A stretch of 38,008 nt of DNA from Dehalococcoidia bacterium (GTDB lineage: Bacteria; Chloroflexota; Dehalococcoidia; Lucifugimonadales; UBA6952), in the NCBI GenBank assembly GCA_022450525.1, contig JAKUQA010000016.1, positions 1-38,008 on the forward strand, given 5' to 3'. Below, one piece after another: positions 25,382 through 33,196 of this stretch. The translations under genes and the position numbers were made by a program. The notes under the pieces were generated by a model. It was not told where the DNA came from. It saw only the letters and a list, made by a program, of their open reading frames with translations, and did no database searches. The number at the start of each line of letters is the position of its first letter. Position 1 is the first letter of the stretch.

Positions 25382-26185
25382 CTAAATATAATATCTATCA
25401 TTTTTATAAATTATTAATTCATCATTAATTAATGATTCTAAAATCGAATTTATTCTACTGCTGTTAATTTCAATTCCACTTTTTTCAACGAGCAAACTAT
25501 TTATATCATCGATAGAGACTTCACCTTTTTGTGTAATAAATCTAATTATTTCACCACGATAATATCTGTTAGAAAAGATGAAGGACTCTTTCTTAGCTTT
25601 TTGGGTTACTTTTTTTAACCTAAATTCGCTAGAACCATAATCCATCAAGGCATAATTCCATTCTCTAGGATTATCCTTATCTAATACTAAATCTGCAATT
25701 TTATGTATTTCTTTATCAGAAACATTATCAGTTTCAGAAAAGAAAAAATGTTTAATCACTTTTCTTATGTTTGTTTCTACAAATGCTACTGGGTAATTGT
25801 AAATGAAACATTTGAGTGCTGCAGACGTATATTCTCCAACTCCTGGTAATGTTTTAAGAGTATCAATATCATTTGGAAAAACTCCCTCATATTTTACTTG
25901 AATAATTTCAGCTGTTTTTCTTAAATTCAAGGCTCTTTTCCAATAACCTAATCCATTCCACAATCCGTATAATGTCTTGTTATCAGCAATAGATAAACTC
26001 GAAAAAGTTGGGTATCTATCTAAAAATTTATCATAAAAATTTAACACTCTTGAAACTTGAGTTTGTTGCAACATTATTTCTGAAACGAGAATGGAATAAG
26101 GGTCAAAAGTTTTACGCCAAGGTAAATCTCGCCGATGGGCCAAATACCACGAATTTATTATATTTTTAAACTGTTTTAGTTCCAC
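25382..26185 (-). CDS. MutY-like adenine glycosylase without Fe-S cluster or NUDIX domain
   Basis: HhH-GPD DNA glycosylase, 267 residues, most like MutY (removes A opposite 8-oxoG). N-terminal WYLAHRRDLPWR (13-24), EIMLQQTQV (37-45) with the catalytic Glu37, and the helix-hairpin-helix LPGVGEYTSAA (113-123) are MutY-like. The catalytic Asp region reads VETNIRKV, with Glu137 where Asp is expected. After NYALMDYGSSEF (178-189), where MutY carries the four Cys of its [4Fe-4S] cluster, there is none; the only Cys in the protein is Cys126. The C-terminal 8-oxoG-sensing NUDIX domain is replaced by about 50 residues that look like a winged helix. GTG start at 26185, 17 bases after an SDR gene. Confidence 0.82.
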   Translation of the reverse strand: MELKQFKNIINSWYLAHRRDLPWRKTFDPYSILVSEIMLQQTQVSRVLNFYDKFLDRYPTFSSLSIADNKTLYGLWNGLGYWKRALNLRKTAEIIQVKYEGVFPNDIDTLKTLPGVGEYTSAALKCFIYNYPVAFVETNIRKVIKHFFFSETDNVSDKEIHKIADLVLDKDNPREWNYALMDYGSSEFRLKKVTQKAKKESFIFSNRYYRGEIIRFITQKGEVSIDDINSLLVEKSGIEINSSRINSILESLINDELIIYKNDRYYI

Positions 26186-26202
26186 AATAAAACCTTAATT
26201 TA

Positions 26203-26997
26203 CTAATAAAAAACTGCTTCTGAAGCTCCTCCATCTATAGCTATATTTTGCCCCACTATTGAAGCAGCTCTATCCGAAGAAAGAAAAGCAGTTAAATCAG
26301 CAATTTCGTCTGATCTTATAAACCTACCCATAGGAATACCTTGAAGTTCTTGTACTTCCACCTCTTCAACAGATTTATTTTCTAATTTGGCGGTAGTCTT
26401 CATTCTTTCTACACGCCTAGGTGTATTAGTAATACCTGGCAAAATAACATTTACACAAATTCCATCACTCACAACTTGATTAGCCAACTGTTTTCCAAAG
26501 TTGGCCAAGGCTGCACATACAGGTCCATTATCCATAGCAAAAGGTCTATAGGCTCGAGATCCCATACCTGCAATAAGTATAACTCTCCCCCATTTTCTTG
26601 ATTGCATATCAGGAATAGCTTTTCTTGCACAGTGGAAACTACTCATAAATTTCACATCCATATGATCAGCCCAATCTTTTTCTTCCAGTGAAAAAAAAGT
26701 ACCCCCTCCAGGTTGATTTGCAGAACAGACAAGAATATCAACACCGCCTAAATTTTCAATTGCAAAATCCATGATTTTATCGCATTCAGACTTTATTTTT
26801 AAATCTCCAGTAATACCTATTACTTTCCCGTTAGTTTGAGATCTTATATAAGATACTGTGTTGTCTAAGTCCTCTTGACCTCGAGCACAAATTAAAACAT
26901 CAACCCCTTCCTTGGATAAAGTTAATGCAATTTCTCTTCCAATACCTTTACTTCCTCCGGTAATAACAGCTCGTTTTCCTGAAATATTTAAGTCCAT
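26203..26997 (-). CDS. SDR-family protein lacking the YxxxK catalytic motif
   Basis: 264-residue short-chain dehydrogenase/reductase fold. Cofactor motif TGGSKGIG (13-20), CSANQPGG in place of NNAG (91-98), and the C-terminal FLSSDRAASIVGQNIAIDGG are family-typical. At the active site, where YSASKAAL is expected, the sequence reads NGPVCAAL (157-164): Tyr is Asn157 and Lys is Cys161. The protein may bind NAD(P) without standard SDR catalysis. Start: ATG at 26997 with AGAGGA eight bases upstream (27006-27011) is preferred to the earlier in-frame ATG at 27003 and to starts farther upstream. Upstream of the mutY-like gene by 17 bases. Confidence 0.85.
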   Translation of the reverse strand: MDLNISGKRAVITGGSKGIGREIALTLSKEGVDVLICARGQEDLDNTVSYIRSQTNGKVIGITGDLKIKSECDKIMDFAIENLGGVDILVCSANQPGGGTFFSLEEKDWADHMDVKFMSSFHCARKAIPDMQSRKWGRVILIAGMGSRAYRPFAMDNGPVCAALANFGKQLANQVVSDGICVNVILPGITNTPRRVERMKTTAKLENKSVEEVEVQELQGIPMGRFIRSDEIADLTAFLSSDRAASIVGQNIAIDGGASEAVFY

Positions 26998-27058
26998 TTG
27001 CATATTCCTCTCATATAATGAATAATCAGATCGATAAATAAACACATGTTAAATAATT

Positions 27059-27089
27059 TTGTTAAAAAAATCTGCTTAATTGTTATGAT
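27059..27089 (+). promoter_or_regulatory. Possible extended -10 promoter for the small Cys/His protein
   Basis: TTGTTA (27059-27064), 19-base spacer, TATGAT (27084-27089) with TG one base before it. The start point would lie only about 12-18 bases before the coding start. Confidence 0.38.
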
Positions 27090-27107
27090 AGTTCGGATGT
27101 ATTCCAA

Positions 27108-27335
27108 ATGGGTATGAACTGTAATTTAAAAAAAAGATTCTTTTCAGAGGATGAAGCAAAAAATGCAGCCTTGGAATATAGTCGCATTTTCTTTTCCAAA
27201 GAAACATTGGGATACTATAAATGTAATATTCACCGGTGTTGGCATCTAGGTCATGTGCAAACTGATGTACCATACCATATTCGAATACAAAGATTAATTG
27301 ATAGTATTGATTCAAACCAATATAAAGATGGTTGA
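27108..27335 (+). CDS. Small Cys/His-rich protein, function unknown
   Basis: 75-residue protein. An N-terminal Lys/Arg-rich helix (KKRFFSEDEAKNAALEYSR) is followed by YYKCNIHRCWHLGH, giving Cys39, His42, Cys44, His46 and His49. It resembles small bacterial and phage proteins of the pattern 'basic helix with EAxxA, then a Tyr, C-x(n)-C and WHLxx', probably zinc-binding. An open frame of 79 codons lies on the opposite strand, but only the plus frame gives this pattern and has a promoter candidate. The ATG at 27114 is an alternative start; neither has a good ribosome site. I cannot name a function. Confidence 0.6.
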   Translation: MGMNCNLKKRFFSEDEAKNAALEYSRIFFSKETLGYYKCNIHRCWHLGHVQTDVPYHIRIQRLIDSIDSNQYKDG

Positions 27336-27398
27336 TAAATTAATAAACACTCTATAGACTGTCGATACATTGATACTTAAAGTGGAGGAGATCAACTA

Positions 27399-28493
27399 AT
27401 GAAAGCAGCCATATTATATGAAACAAATCAACCTTTAGTGATTGAAGAAGTAGAATTAGATCCCCCCAAAAAAGGCGAAGTTCATGTAAAAATTGGAGCC
27501 GCTGGAGTTTGTAGAAGTGACCTGCATTTCATGCATGGAGATGCTATTATTCAAACTCCCGCAATATTAGGCCATGAAGGCGCAGGAACAGTTTTAGATG
27601 TTGGGGAAGGCGTTACTAGTGTAAAACCAGGAGATGATGTAATTCTTTCTTTTGTTCCTAATTGTGGCCGATGTCCTTATTGTCTTACCGGAAGAGCAAA
27701 CCTTTGTGATTTACACGGTGCAACATCTGGAACTTTGTTTGATGGTACAAACAGATTACATATCGGTGATCAATATATAACTCCAATGGGCAAGGTGGGA
27801 TGTTTTGCTCAGGAGGCAGTAGTTCCGGAAACAGGTTGTATCCTACTGCCAAAAGGATTTCCTTTACCCCAAGCAGCTTTAATTGGCTGTTCTGTTACTA
27901 CAGGGGTTGGCGCTGCTATGTATAACGCTGAAATAACACCTGGTAGTACAGTTGCTGTTTTTGGAGTTGGTGGAGTTGGACTAAACGTCATACAAGGAGC
28001 AAGACTCCTTGGAGCAAGTAAAATCATTGCAGTTGATATTCATCAGAGTAAATTAGAATTTGCATCAAAATTTGGAGCAACCAATACGGTTGATGCTAGT
28101 TCTGGAGATCCAGTCGCAAAAGTAAAAGAGCTTACTGATGGTCTTGGAGCTGATTATACCTTTGAAGTTTTTGGTTCCTCTGAAACAGTTCTCAATGCAT
28201 ACCATTCTGTCAAAAAAGGCGGTCAGGTTATTATTGTTGGTATTGCACCTGTAACTGCAACTGCAGCAATAGATCCAGTATCACTTGTTAGATTTGAAAG
28301 AACTGTGAAAGGATGCTACTACGGCAGTGCTAGACCTAATATAGATATGCCAACAATGGTTACTCTATACAAAAGTGGCCAAATAGATATTGATGGTTTA
28401 ATTACACGAGAATACAGTTTAGATGAAATAAACCAAGCTTATAAAGATATTGATACTACAGAAATTGGTCGTGGTGTAATTACAAAATTCTAA
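27399..28493 (+). CDS. Zn-dependent alcohol dehydrogenase (MDR superfamily)
   Basis: 364-residue medium-chain dehydrogenase. Catalytic-zinc ligands lie in GVCRSDLHFMHGD and GHEGAG; the structural zinc site is NCGRCPYCLTGRANLC with four Cys, and the NAD-binding motif is GVGGVGLN. Overall it resembles class-III-like and NDMA-dependent dehydrogenases that oxidise alcohols or aldehyde adducts; the substrate is not clear. ATG at 27399 has an excellent GGAGGAG upstream. It is probably a single-gene transcript, since a strong promoter for rpsU follows 19 bases after its stop. A poor candidate promoter (TTGATA, 15 bases, TATAGA at 27332-27358) lies upstream. Confidence 0.92.
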   Translation: MKAAILYETNQPLVIEEVELDPPKKGEVHVKIGAAGVCRSDLHFMHGDAIIQTPAILGHEGAGTVLDVGEGVTSVKPGDDVILSFVPNCGRCPYCLTGRANLCDLHGATSGTLFDGTNRLHIGDQYITPMGKVGCFAQEAVVPETGCILLPKGFPLPQAALIGCSVTTGVGAAMYNAEITPGSTVAVFGVGGVGLNVIQGARLLGASKIIAVDIHQSKLEFASKFGATNTVDASSGDPVAKVKELTDGLGADYTFEVFGSSETVLNAYHSVKKGGQVIIVGIAPVTATAAIDPVSLVRFERTVKGCYYGSARPNIDMPTMVTLYKSGQIDIDGLITREYSLDEINQAYKDIDTTEIGRGVITKF

Positions 28494-28512
28494 TAATTAG
28501 CTTTAATTTTTG

Positions 28513-28541
28513 TTGACATATACTTGACATTATTCTAAGAT
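28513..28541 (+). promoter_or_regulatory. Strong sigma-70 promoter for rpsU-yqeY
   Basis: Perfect TTGACA (28513-28518), 17-base spacer, TAAGAT (28536-28541). A second TTGACA overlaps the spacer (28524-28529) but has no -10 at the right distance. Start near 28548 gives a leader of about 40 bases. Best -35 in the window. Confidence 0.7.
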
Positions 28542-28586
28542 ACTGGCTCACCGTAGATTGTAAATTAATATATATGAGGTTAAATT

Positions 28587-28763
28587 TTGACAAAAGTATT
28601 TTCAGACGATAACGAAACTTTCGAAAGCTTACTAAGACGCTTTACAAAAAAAGTTCAACAAGATGGTATTCTTTCAGAAGTTAGAAGAAGAGAGCATTTT
28701 GAACCTCCTAGTATTAAACGAAAGAAAAAAGCCGCTGCTAAGCGCCGTAAGAGTATTCGTTAA
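28587..28763 (+). CDS. rpsU: Small ribosomal subunit protein bS21
   Basis: 58-residue bS21, a late-binding 30S protein at the mRNA exit channel. Family pattern: ESLLRRFTKKVQQDGILSEV (13-32), RRREHFEPPS (33-42) and the basic tail KRKKKAAAKRRKS. It starts with TTG, with GAGGT (28576-28580) upstream, and has no ATG near. Short but complete. It is followed after 39 bases by yqeY, a common rpsU-yqeY pairing, and preceded by a strong promoter. Confidence 0.93.
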   Translation: MTKVFSDDNETFESLLRRFTKKVQQDGILSEVRRREHFEPPSIKRKKKAAAKRRKSIR

Positions 28764-28802
28764 TCTTCAAATCAACAAACTATTAAAAGTAATAGAGTAA
28801 CT

Positions 28803-29246
28803 ATGTCTGGATTAAGTGAAAAGATTAGCAGCGATCTCGCTGATGCTATGAAGCAAAAAAATGAACCAAAGAAAACCGCACTTCGTATGGTAAAAGCCGC
28901 TATTCGCAATGAAGAGATAGCCTCCCAAACAACACTAGATGATCAGGGTATTCTTAATGTAATATCCAAAATGTCAAAACAATATAATGATAGTATCACT
29001 CAATTTAAATCAGCAAATAGAGATGATCTGGTTCAAAAAGAACAAACGGAACTTAATACTTTACTCGAATACCTCCCTCAACAATTATCGGAAGAAGAGA
29101 TTTCTATAATTGCCAAAGATATCATTGGAAATTTGAGTGAAGAAAATAGATCTAATTTTGGTATGGTAATGAAAGAAGTAATGCCTAAACTAAAAGGTCA
29201 AGCAGACGGTTCGATTGTTAGCAGAATCGTTAAAGACTTACTCTAA
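28803..29246 (+). CDS. yqeY: GatB/YqeY-domain protein
   Basis: 147-residue YqeY protein, homologous to the C-terminal tRNA-binding domain of GatB but free-standing. N-terminal ISSDLADAMKQKNEPKKTALR and RMVKAAIRNEEI, the ETELNTLLEYLPQQLSEEEI-like middle (KEQTELNTLLEYLPQQ) and the C-terminal GMVMKEVMPKLKGQADGSIVSRIV are family landmarks. Biochemical role is not settled; a tRNA-related function is assumed. Encoded behind rpsU and 51 bases before purQ, in the position where purS might be expected. Confidence 0.92.
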   Translation: MSGLSEKISSDLADAMKQKNEPKKTALRMVKAAIRNEEIASQTTLDDQGILNVISKMSKQYNDSITQFKSANRDDLVQKEQTELNTLLEYLPQQLSEEEISIIAKDIIGNLSEENRSNFGMVMKEVMPKLKGQADGSIVSRIVKDLL

Positions 29247-29297
29247 TCACCTGTGATAGTATTAAGTCGAAGAGATTAGATATATCAAGAGGTTGTT

Positions 29298-30011
29298 TTG
29301 AAATTTGGTATAGTTGTATTCCCAGGGACTTGGAGTGATACTGATTGCTATTTTGCTGTCCATGATATTCTCAATCAAGATGCTGAATATGTATGGCATA
29401 AAGATACTAATTTAGATAAATTTGATTGTATTATTTTGCCTGGTGGTTTCTCGTATGGAGACTATCTACGACCTGGAGCTATGGCAAAATTATCTCCTAT
29501 TATGAACTCTATAAAAGAATTTGCCTCAAAAGGTAAATTAATTATTGGTATTTGTAATGGCTTTCAAATACTCTGTGAATCAGGATTGTTACCGGGGACA
29601 TTAATTAAAAATACAACCCTACAGTTTAGATGCCAATGGACGAACTTAGTAGTAACAAATAACGATACCCCATTTACAAACACTTGTGATAAAGGATCTA
29701 TTCTTAACATTCCAATTTCACACGGAGAAGGAAATTATTTTATCGATAATGCTGGACTACAACAATTATATGAAAATGATCAGGTTGTACTTCAATATTC
29801 TGATATGAATGGGGTAATTACTGATCAATACAACCCTAATGGATCAGTTAATAATATCGCTGGCATAATTAGTAAAAAACGAAATGTTATCGGTATGATG
29901 CCTCACCCTGAGAGAAGTTGTGAGGCAATTTTAGGAAGCACTGATGGTAATAAAATTTTTGAATCAATTATTAACTCAATTGATGGTAAATTAATTAAGG
30001 AACAACAATGA
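29298..30011 (+). CDS. purQ: Phosphoribosylformylglycinamidine synthase, glutaminase subunit
   Basis: Class I glutamine amidotransferase subunit that supplies ammonia to PurL in purine synthesis. 237 residues with nucleophile Cys86 in GICNGFQ and the His203/Glu205 pair in MPHPERS; PGGFSYGDYLRPGA (48-61) is PurQ-specific. The N-terminal FPGTWSDTDC replaces the commoner FPGSNCD. TTG at 29298 is the start, with AAGAGG upstream. The stop overlaps the next gene as ATGA (30008-30011), suggesting translational coupling with a transporter half-gene. Confidence 0.95.
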   Translation: MKFGIVVFPGTWSDTDCYFAVHDILNQDAEYVWHKDTNLDKFDCIILPGGFSYGDYLRPGAMAKLSPIMNSIKEFASKGKLIIGICNGFQILCESGLLPGTLIKNTTLQFRCQWTNLVVTNNDTPFTNTCDKGSILNIPISHGEGNYFIDNAGLQQLYENDQVVLQYSDMNGVITDQYNPNGSVNNIAGIISKKRNVIGMMPHPERSCEAILGSTDGNKIFESIINSIDGKLIKEQQ

Positions 30012-30436
30012 TCACTGCAATAATATTTGCACTCCTTGCTGCAACAGGCTGGGGTTCTTCAGCAATTTTTACAAGAAAAGGATTAGAATACTTACCGACT
30101 TCTATAGGCACTATATTATCTTTGATTGCAAGCTTCATAGTTTTAGCAACTGCCGCAATTATAGTATATGGATTTCAGTCTTTTTCTATACCAATAGTTA
30201 TATTCTATATATTAGTATTTATTGGAATTGTAAATTATCCCATCGGAAGGTATATGAACTTCACATCCGTACGTTTAGCAGGTGTAAGTAGATCATCTCC
30301 TCTGCTTGCATGCGCTCCTTTAGTTAGTTCAGGATTAGCAATAATTTTTACAAATGAACAATTAAATATTTATTTGGGTGTCGGTACTCTATTGATTGTT
30401 ACAGGAATTATTCTTGTGGTCAGTGAAAGAAGATAA
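30008..30436 (+). CDS. EamA/DMT transporter, first half (5 TM)
   Basis: 142 residues with five hydrophobic segments (about 2-21, 34-56, 62-80, 93-113, 118-138), equal to one EamA domain. Typical full EamA transporters have ten segments made of two such domains in one chain. The N-terminal GWGSSAIFTRKGLEYLP and the TNEQLNIYLGVGTLLIVTGI end are EamA-typical. The start overlaps the purQ stop by four bases. The next gene encodes the second domain in another frame four bases later. Either the pair makes a two-subunit transporter or one gene has been split. Sits between purQ and purL; a nucleobase or metabolite exporter is only a guess. Confidence 0.82.
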   Translation: MITAIIFALLAATGWGSSAIFTRKGLEYLPTSIGTILSLIASFIVLATAAIIVYGFQSFSIPIVIFYILVFIGIVNYPIGRYMNFTSVRLAGVSRSSPLLACAPLVSSGLAIIFTNEQLNIYLGVGTLLIVTGIILVVSERR

Positions 30437-30440
30437 AGAT

Positions 30441-30908
30441 ATGAAATCGCTTATAACAGAAAAAAATACAGTTATCTTGGGAATGCTGTGTGCCCTTATT
30501 GGAGGTAGTGCTTATGGTGCCTCTCAATTTATGTTTAAACAAGTATTCAAACAAAATATTGATCCATTAGTAGCTGTTTCATATGCATTATTAAGTGGAA
30601 CAATAATACTTATAGTTTTAAATATAAAATCCTTAAAAAGGCCAGAAAAACAAATACCCAAAGAAGCATATATATATTGCATAATAGCAGGTATTTGTGC
30701 ATCTGGTGGATTAGGGTTTAGTGCACTAGCTCTAAACATAGCACCAGTAGTTGTAGTATCCCCAATTTTTGCATTGGTTCCTTTAGTTACACTAAGTCTT
30801 ACAGTCATTTTCCTTAAAGCAACTGATAGAGTAACAAAAAAGATATGGATAGGTGCAACATTAGTTGTAATAGGTGTTATTTTTATAGGATTTGGATCTT
30901 ATCAATAA
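30441..30908 (+). CDS. EamA/DMT transporter, second half (5 TM)
   Basis: 155 residues with five hydrophobic segments, the counterpart of the preceding gene: GGSAYGASQFMFKQ at the start, and APVVVVSPIFALVPLVTLSLTVIF then the final IGATLVVIGVIFIGFGS. ATG at 30441 is chosen, four bases after the previous stop; upstream in-frame codons back to about 30396 overlap the first half. Purine-rich GAAAGAAGA precedes it, not a classic ribosome site, so coupling to the first gene is likely. The frame relation (second frame differs from the first) also allows a single ancestral gene broken by a small indel near 30396-30440. Confidence 0.8.
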   Translation: MKSLITEKNTVILGMLCALIGGSAYGASQFMFKQVFKQNIDPLVAVSYALLSGTIILIVLNIKSLKRPEKQIPKEAYIYCIIAGICASGGLGFSALALNIAPVVVVSPIFALVPLVTLSLTVIFLKATDRVTKKIWIGATLVVIGVIFIGFGSYQ

Positions 30909-30914
30909 TTAGTT

Positions 30915-33128
30915 ATGAAATATACACAATCACAATTGGATGAAATAGCCTTAAGTTCACAAGAGTACGAACTAATTGTATCTAAATTGGGTCGAGACCC
31001 CAATTACCTTGAACTGGGCTTATTCGGCGCTCTATGGAGTGAACATTGTGGATATAAACATTCAAAAAATCTCATAAAAAGGCTACCAAATTCTAGTCCT
31101 AACCTTTTAGCAAAACCAGGAGAAGAAAATGCAGGCGTTATTGATATTGGAAATAATCTAGCAATAGTATTTAAAATTGAATCTCACAATCATCCATCTG
31201 CAGTTGAACCATATCAAGGTGCAGCTACTGGAGTAGGAGGAATAATTAGAGACATACTAGCGATGGGAGCAAGACCAATTGCTATTTTGAATTCTCTTAG
31301 ATTTGGATATATAAATAATAATCGCAGTGAATATCTTTTTGAAGGTATAGTTTCAGGAATATCTGGTTATGGAAATTGTATCGGAATCCCTAATATTGGG
31401 GGTGAAACAAAATTTTCTGATTCTTATTTAGGAAACCCATTAGTAAATGCATTTTGTCTAGGAATCACAAATAAAAACAATTTAATGAGTGCTGCGTCTT
31501 ATACACCTGGAAATATTATCATGGTGATTGGATCACCTACTGGGCGAGATGGAATTCATGGAGCATCAGGTTTGGCTTCACGAAATTTAAATGAAGATGA
31601 ATTAGAACAAGATAAACGACCTACCGTCCAAATAGGTAATCCTTTCATGGAAAAAATTTTAATTGAATCCTGCTTAGAAATTGTCTCTAACAATCTTATA
31701 GAATCTTTGCAAGATCTAGGAGCAGCTGGATTAACAAGTGCAATTGTGGAAACAGTTGATAAAGGAAAAACTGGATTTAATATAGATTTGGCTAAAGTTC
31801 ATCAAAGAGAAAATAATATGACTCCATATGAAATTATGTTATCTGAATCTCAAGAACGTATGCTATTAGTATTTCCTCCTGAAAATACTAATAAAATCTT
31901 ATCAATTTTAGATAAATGGGATCTAGATTATTCAACTATTGGAGTAATAACAGATTCTCAAAATGCAGAAATATATTACGAAAATACTTTAGTAGGAAAC
32001 GTACCAATAAATACTTTAACTACTCCTCCACTCTACGACTTAGATAATATAGTTCCACAAGAAATAATTGAATTACAAAACACCAATCTTTCATCAATAC
32101 CGATACCAAACAGCAACAAAGCAAATGAAATATTAATTGAATTACTTAGTAGTCCCAATATAGCAAGTAAAAAACCGGTTTTCATTCAATATGATCATCA
32201 GGTTCAAACAAATACCATAGCATCTCCTGAAGATGCAGACAGCGCAATTATTCGAATTAAAGATACTAATATTGGTATAGGAATTAGTATTGATGGAAAC
32301 GGTAAAACAACCTATTTAAACCCATTAGAAGGCGGGAAAATAGCTGTTGCTGAAGCATGTAGAAATTTAATTTGTAGCGGTGTGGAGCCTTTAGCAATTA
32401 CTAATTGCTTAAATTTTGGTGACCCTACCACACAACTTGTTTCACATCAATTGAATGAATCAGTAAATGGCATATCTGAAAGTTGTAATACTTTTGGTAT
32501 TCCAGTAATCAGTGGGAACGTTAGTTTATACAATTCCACTGAAAGAGGGGCAATATTTCCTACCCCAATCATAGGCGCTGTTGGGAAAATTAATAATGTA
32601 AAAAGTATTATAACTTCAAAATTTAAGAATTATAATGATCTAGTTATTTTACTTGGTAGTAGTGCTCTTTCTAACGATCATAATGATTTAGCAGGTAGTG
32701 AATATTTAGAAATTATTCATAAAAAAATAGCAGGTTCTCCTCGAATAGATTTAGAATTTGAAAATCGATTACAAAAGTGTTGCTTAAATCTTATTAATAA
32801 TGGCTTAATTATTTCTGCCCATGATTGTTCTGAAGGAGGAATCGCAGTTACCATTGCTGAATCGTGCATATTATCCAATATTGGATTTGAATCAGAAATT
32901 GAAATTAATGGGAGATGGGATGTATCTCTTTTTGGCGAAAAGCAGTCTCAAATAATAGTTTCTATTAATCCAAATGAGATAAATTTATTCTCAAAAATTT
33001 GTAGTGATTTCCATATACCATTTACAACTTTAGGTATCACAAAACCAGAAATATTCAAAATAAATTCTTTAATTTTAAATACGGTATCTGAATTAAAAAA
33101 TGCCTACTCTACTAATTTTGTTAAATAA
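30915..33128 (+). CDS. purL: Phosphoribosylformylglycinamidine synthase II (small PurL)
   Basis: 737-residue synthetase subunit converting FGAR to FGAM with ammonia from PurQ. Two AIRS-like halves; landmarks SEHCGYKHS (near 43), KIESHNHPSAVEPYQGAATG (near 93), VGGIIRDILAMGARPIA, and SAHDCSEGGIAVT near 636. The length is that of the small PurL that needs PurQ and PurS; no purS is visible here. It starts six bases after the second EamA half with no obvious ribosome site, so it depends on upstream translation or an unusual signal. Transcript likely begins at rpsU. Confidence 0.96.
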   Translation: MKYTQSQLDEIALSSQEYELIVSKLGRDPNYLELGLFGALWSEHCGYKHSKNLIKRLPNSSPNLLAKPGEENAGVIDIGNNLAIVFKIESHNHPSAVEPYQGAATGVGGIIRDILAMGARPIAILNSLRFGYINNNRSEYLFEGIVSGISGYGNCIGIPNIGGETKFSDSYLGNPLVNAFCLGITNKNNLMSAASYTPGNIIMVIGSPTGRDGIHGASGLASRNLNEDELEQDKRPTVQIGNPFMEKILIESCLEIVSNNLIESLQDLGAAGLTSAIVETVDKGKTGFNIDLAKVHQRENNMTPYEIMLSESQERMLLVFPPENTNKILSILDKWDLDYSTIGVITDSQNAEIYYENTLVGNVPINTLTTPPLYDLDNIVPQEIIELQNTNLSSIPIPNSNKANEILIELLSSPNIASKKPVFIQYDHQVQTNTIASPEDADSAIIRIKDTNIGIGISIDGNGKTTYLNPLEGGKIAVAEACRNLICSGVEPLAITNCLNFGDPTTQLVSHQLNESVNGISESCNTFGIPVISGNVSLYNSTERGAIFPTPIIGAVGKINNVKSIITSKFKNYNDLVILLGSSALSNDHNDLAGSEYLEIIHKKIAGSPRIDLEFENRLQKCCLNLINNGLIISAHDCSEGGIAVTIAESCILSNIGFESEIEINGRWDVSLFGEKQSQIIVSINPNEINLFSKICSDFHIPFTTLGITKPEIFKINSLILNTVSELKNAYSTNFVK

Positions 33129-33130
33129 TG

Positions 33131-33139
33131 TGCTATAAT
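33131..33139 (+). promoter_or_regulatory. Extended -10 promoter for rplI
   Basis: TGCTATAAT: a perfect TATAAT (33134-33139) with TG one base before. No good -35 at 33111-33116, as expected for extended -10 promoters. It lies directly after the purL stop, giving a leader of about 50 bases that contains the palindrome at 33163-33179. Confidence 0.55.
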
Positions 33140-33162
33140 CAACAACTCGCAAATAAATCATA

Positions 33163-33179
33163 AAACTAAAATTTAGTTT
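33163..33179 (+). repeat. Perfect 17-base palindrome in the rplI leader
   Basis: AAACTAAA and TTTAGTTT around a single central A, ending two bases before the ribosome site GGAAGGA (33182-33188). As RNA the one-base loop is too tight, so a protein operator or a hairpin shortened at the top is more likely. Could control rplI and the replication genes behind it. Confidence 0.5.
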
Positions 33180-33196
33180 ACGGAAGGATAATATAA

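Noticed and set aside
27076..27315. 79-codon open frame on the minus strand opposite the small Cys/His gene
   Set aside because: No recognisable pattern and no ribosome site, while the plus frame shows an ordered Cys/His motif.
28524..28529. Second TTGACA before rpsU as a separate promoter
   Set aside because: No -10-like hexamer 16-18 bases downstream; the first TTGACA pairs with TAAGAT.
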